In this document: positions 61,904 through 64,000 of the stretch, one piece after another
Position numbering within the stretch: the stretch's first letter is position 1
Layout of the letters: each line of letters opens with the position of its first letter
Assembly: GCF_009695545.1 (NCBI RefSeq)
Contig: NZ_VUNS01000003.1
Coordinates: 186,001-250,000, forward strand
DNA from: Victivallis lenta
GTDB taxonomy: Bacteria > Verrucomicrobiota > Lentisphaeria > Victivallales > Victivallaceae
Direction of reading: 5' to 3'
Length of the DNA stretch: 64,000 nucleotides
The notes under the pieces: generated by a model
Told to the model about the DNA's origin: nothing
The model's input: only the letters and a program-made list of their open reading frames with translations
Databases searched by the model: none
Made by a program: the position numbers and the translations under genes

Positions 61904-62641
61904 TCAGTCTTTCCAGAACTGTTTGCCGCCGTCATAAGTATTATTGGCAGGAATATCGTTCCTGATTCGCATATTCGCATGACCATCTACATAGGAAATA
62001 TTAGCTCCCTGGCCATTACGATGCCGCCACAACGCGCCGTCACCAGAGTAAGCGCTGGCCACGCTGGAAAGATTCTGCTCCTGCCACTGTCCGACTTTAT
62101 CGATATCCATATACAGCATCCGACCGCTCGGGTACTTGACCTTGGAAGCTTTTGTCACCGGCATATCCCAGGATTTCGGATCGTAATTGCCATGTTTCTC
62201 GTTCATTCCATAATGGCGGGAACCGGCAGTTTCATTGCTTCCCAATACCATTTGGGAAGGACAGCCAAAAATCCCTTTAGGGCGTTTTTTAGTATTGTCC
62301 CAATGCTTCCAGTCTGTTAAGTTTCCGCCGTTTTGAAGAACATAAAGCCCATCCTGCCACTTCCCATTGCCCTGCCAGCAATGAGTACCGGGGTTCAATA
62401 ATCCGTTATATTTCGGAAACTGGCCGTTATTTGCATCGACATACATCTGCGATAACGTACCGATCTGCTTCATGTTCGAGAGGCAGGAGGTATCCCGGGC
62501 CCGGCCGCGCGCCTGATTCAGCGCGGGCAGCAGCATCGCGGCGAGAATTGCGATGATCGCAATCACGACCAGCAGTTCGATCAGGGTGAATTTCCGGCGC
62601 ATAATACCGAATATGTTGTGCGACTTCTGTTCGATTTTCAT
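61904..62641 (-). CDS. Prepilin-type N-terminal domain protein (pseudopilin)
   Basis: 245 residues. ATG 62641 was chosen because GAGGG lies 7 bases upstream, although the homologous part begins at MRRK (62602) which has no ribosome site; this gives a 17-residue leader before [20 protein letters not shown]. Residue -1 is lysine. The exported part has [20 protein letters not shown] and [10 protein letters not shown]. Probably co-transcribed with the hydrolase on its right. Confidence 0.87.
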   Translation of the reverse strand: MKIEQKSHNIFGIMRRKFTLIELLVVIAIIAILAAMLLPALNQARGRARDTSCLSNMKQIGTLSQMYVDANNGQFPKYNGLLNPGTHCWQGNGKWQDGLYVLQNGGNLTDWKHWDNTKKRPKGIFGCPSQMVLGSNETAGSRHYGMNEKHGNYDPKSWDMPVTKASKVKYPSGRMLYMDIDKVGQWQEQNLSSVASAYSGDGALWRHRNGQGANISYVDGHANMRIRNDIPANNTYDGGKQFWKD

Positions 62642-62779
62642 TCTTTTACCCTCTTTTTTGTTCCTATGATGACTGAATCAAGTTTATAAATTTTACAGTG
62701 GCCTCACATATTCGGTATTATACGAAACGGCAATTATATTATATATGAATTACCCGATCTTTCAATCAATTTTCTTCCA

Positions 62780-64000
62780 TTATTTCATGGAGTTGTTGAG
62801 TTTGCCGTTCATTCTGTACGTATACATGTTCTCGCCGACTTCGCGGGAGGCTTTGATCATCTCCGGATACGGGGTGTCGGCGACGTCGACGAAACCGATC
62901 TGGTAGCCTTCGCCGTCCCAGCGGCCGGTCAGCGGCTGGTCGCGGAACTGGAACCAGTGTGCTCCGATCATGTTCGGGTGAACCAGCGCACCCTGCACGT
63001 ACCGCTGGTAGGAGGTCGCGCGCTCCTGCTGGTCCCCGACCGGGCAGAGGCTCGCGGAGAACATGCCGCGATCGTAGGTCCCGAAGTGGAATTCGCCGAT
63101 CAGGATCGGCTTTCCGCCGAACGATTTCGGATCGACGTTCGCCACGCTGTTGTGGTAGGTGTTGACGCTGACCACATCGCAGTACTTCGCAGCGCTCTCC
63201 TGGCACTCCTTCGACTGGCGGAAGCCGACGAACCGGCAGCCGAGGTAGAGCCGGTGCGGAGCCGCGCTCTTGATCCCTTTGCTGCAGAGTTCGAAGTAAC
63301 GGTCGATCATTTTCGCGTTGAATTCATTGGCGTCCTTCTTGTAACCGGCGCTCTTCGGTACGGTATCCCCGTCGGCCAGCTGCTTCCAGTCCTTATAGTC
63401 GGTCTCCCACGCCTTGTTGAGATCGCCGATCTTCTGGTATTTCGCCTTCAGGTCCTTGATGAACTCCTGCTTGGCGGGCTGATCCGCCTTCGCCTTCATC
63501 ACGCCCTCCATGATCCGGCCGAACTGAAGTTCGTTGTCGATGAAGTAACCGATGCACATCGGGTCGTCGATCGACTTGCGGGTCATCTCGTCCTCCTTCG
63601 CGCGGTCCCGCAGGATGTTGCCCATCTTAGCCTCGAACGCGGGGTCGAATACATCGTAGAATTTCACATTCGGCAGCCGCGGGAAGTTCCGCGCAAAGTC
63701 GGCCAGCTGCATCGTGTAGGGCTGTTCGCCCTTCAGCATGATGTTGCTTTTGGACCAGTTGCCGATCGTATTGATGCCCCACGCCTTCAGACGCCTGGAC
63801 ATGGTGTCGTAAAAATCGTCCTCGTAACGGCCCTTGCCGTATTTTTTCTGCAGATTCCAGTGAGTGAAGGGCATCACGCCGTCCGCCGGGACCTTGCCTT
63901 CGAACCACTTCTCATGGCCGCGACCGGTCGTCGCGTCGGTATGGGCCTGCAGGACGTCGATGCCGGTCGACCAGAAGAGACGCCCTTCCGGGTCGACGAG
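62780..64000 (-). CDS. Agarase-like GH-A glycoside hydrolase, 3' part
   Basis: Open to the window edge; the 5' end is missing. The visible 406 residues start LVDPEGRLFWSTGIDVLQ and contain GHEKWFEG, the TIM-barrel parts WGINTIGNWS, CIGYFIDNEL (acid/base glutamate position), LYLGCRFVG, VSVNTYHNS and PILIGEFHFG (nucleophile position), ending with GYQIGFVDVADTPY. The DPEGxLFWSxG opening and GYFxDNE motif recall GH50-type agarases; related beta-galactosidase families are possible. It starts a minus-strand group with the three pseudopilins. Confidence 0.75.
   Translation of the reverse strand, partial: LVDPEGRLFWSTGIDVLQAHTDATTGRGHEKWFEGKVPADGVMPFTHWNLQKKYGKGRYEDDFYDTMSRRLKAWGINTIGNWSKSNIMLKGEQPYTMQLADFARNFPRLPNVKFYDVFDPAFEAKMGNILRDRAKEDEMTRKSIDDPMCIGYFIDNELQFGRIMEGVMKAKADQPAKQEFIKDLKAKYQKIGDLNKAWETDYKDWKQLADGDTVPKSAGYKKDANEFNAKMIDRYFELCSKGIKSAAPHRLYLGCRFVGFRQSKECQESAAKYCDVVSVNTYHNSVANVDPKSFGGKPILIGEFHFGTYDRGMFSASLCPVGDQQERATSYQRYVQGALVHPNMIGAHWFQFRDQPLTGRWDGEGYQIGFVDVADTPYPEMIKASREVGENMYTYRMNGKLNNSMK

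Overview
The window looks like part of the chromosome of a gut-type Lentisphaerota (Victivallis-like) bacterium. Three things point that way. There are four secreted prepilin-type proteins with the [18 protein letters not shown]-terminus and no glycine before the cleavage site. They sit beside large carbohydrate-active enzymes. Serine/threonine kinases of planctomycete/lentisphaeral style are also present. The taxonomy is inferred from gene families only. The core genes (uvrB, efp, xseA, ftsK, aroQ, accB, accC, maf) are GC-rich, while the stretch from about 6.7 to 22.6 kb is clearly AT-richer and reads as acquired DNA.

Layout. 1-3.5 kb: the end of a PpiC-type foldase and a zinc-ribbon Ser/Thr kinase. 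3.5-22.7 kb: a composite mobile and defence island built on the 3' end of a small glyoxalase-family gene. The 5' part of one glyoxalase gene (3575-3952) is cut at its 3' end by an element carrying a large serine recombinase (4247-6172). The element then carries a sigma factor/zinc-finger/kinase operon, a candidate structured RNA, an Nmad3-type protein, zinc-ribbon membrane proteins, paralogous unknown proteins and a VapE-type replication protein. A second, intact glyoxalase gene (18584-18955) is followed by a two-gene CBASS (CD-NTase plus 4TM effector), an HNH nuclease and a RAYT transposase. After each of these three modules lies a short orphan fragment of a glyoxalase gene 3' end (20868, 21929, 22611), always beginning at CCCGA. 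22.8-28.8 kb: a type II-C CRISPR-Cas locus (antisense tracrRNA, cas9, cas1, cas2, 14 repeats).

29-32.9 kb: a GH-A-like glycosidase with a pseudopilin, on the minus strand. 33.3-37.9 kb: mechanosensitive channel, small membrane protein, uvrB and efp. 38-44.9 kb: a minus-strand operon of response regulator, histidine kinase, membrane fusion protein and RND pump. 45-45.5 kb: three tRNA genes. 45.6-59.1 kb: MATE transporter, YqfO-like protein, M50 protease, xseA, a degenerate catalase, a HAD hydrolase, ftsK, a RodZ-like protein, aroQ, accB, accC, two envelope-associated proteins of Asp23 type or beside one, and maf. 59.2-64 kb: a secreted unknown protein, three pseudopilins and the 3' part of an agarase-like glycoside hydrolase, all on the minus strand.

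The most interesting signal is the repeated use of one position in a glyoxalase gene as an integration site. The two ends of the large element reconstruct a near-palindromic attP around a GA dinucleotide. Together with the element-borne intact glyoxalase gene, this suggests a way in which defence cargo is left behind step by step downstream of a restored target gene.
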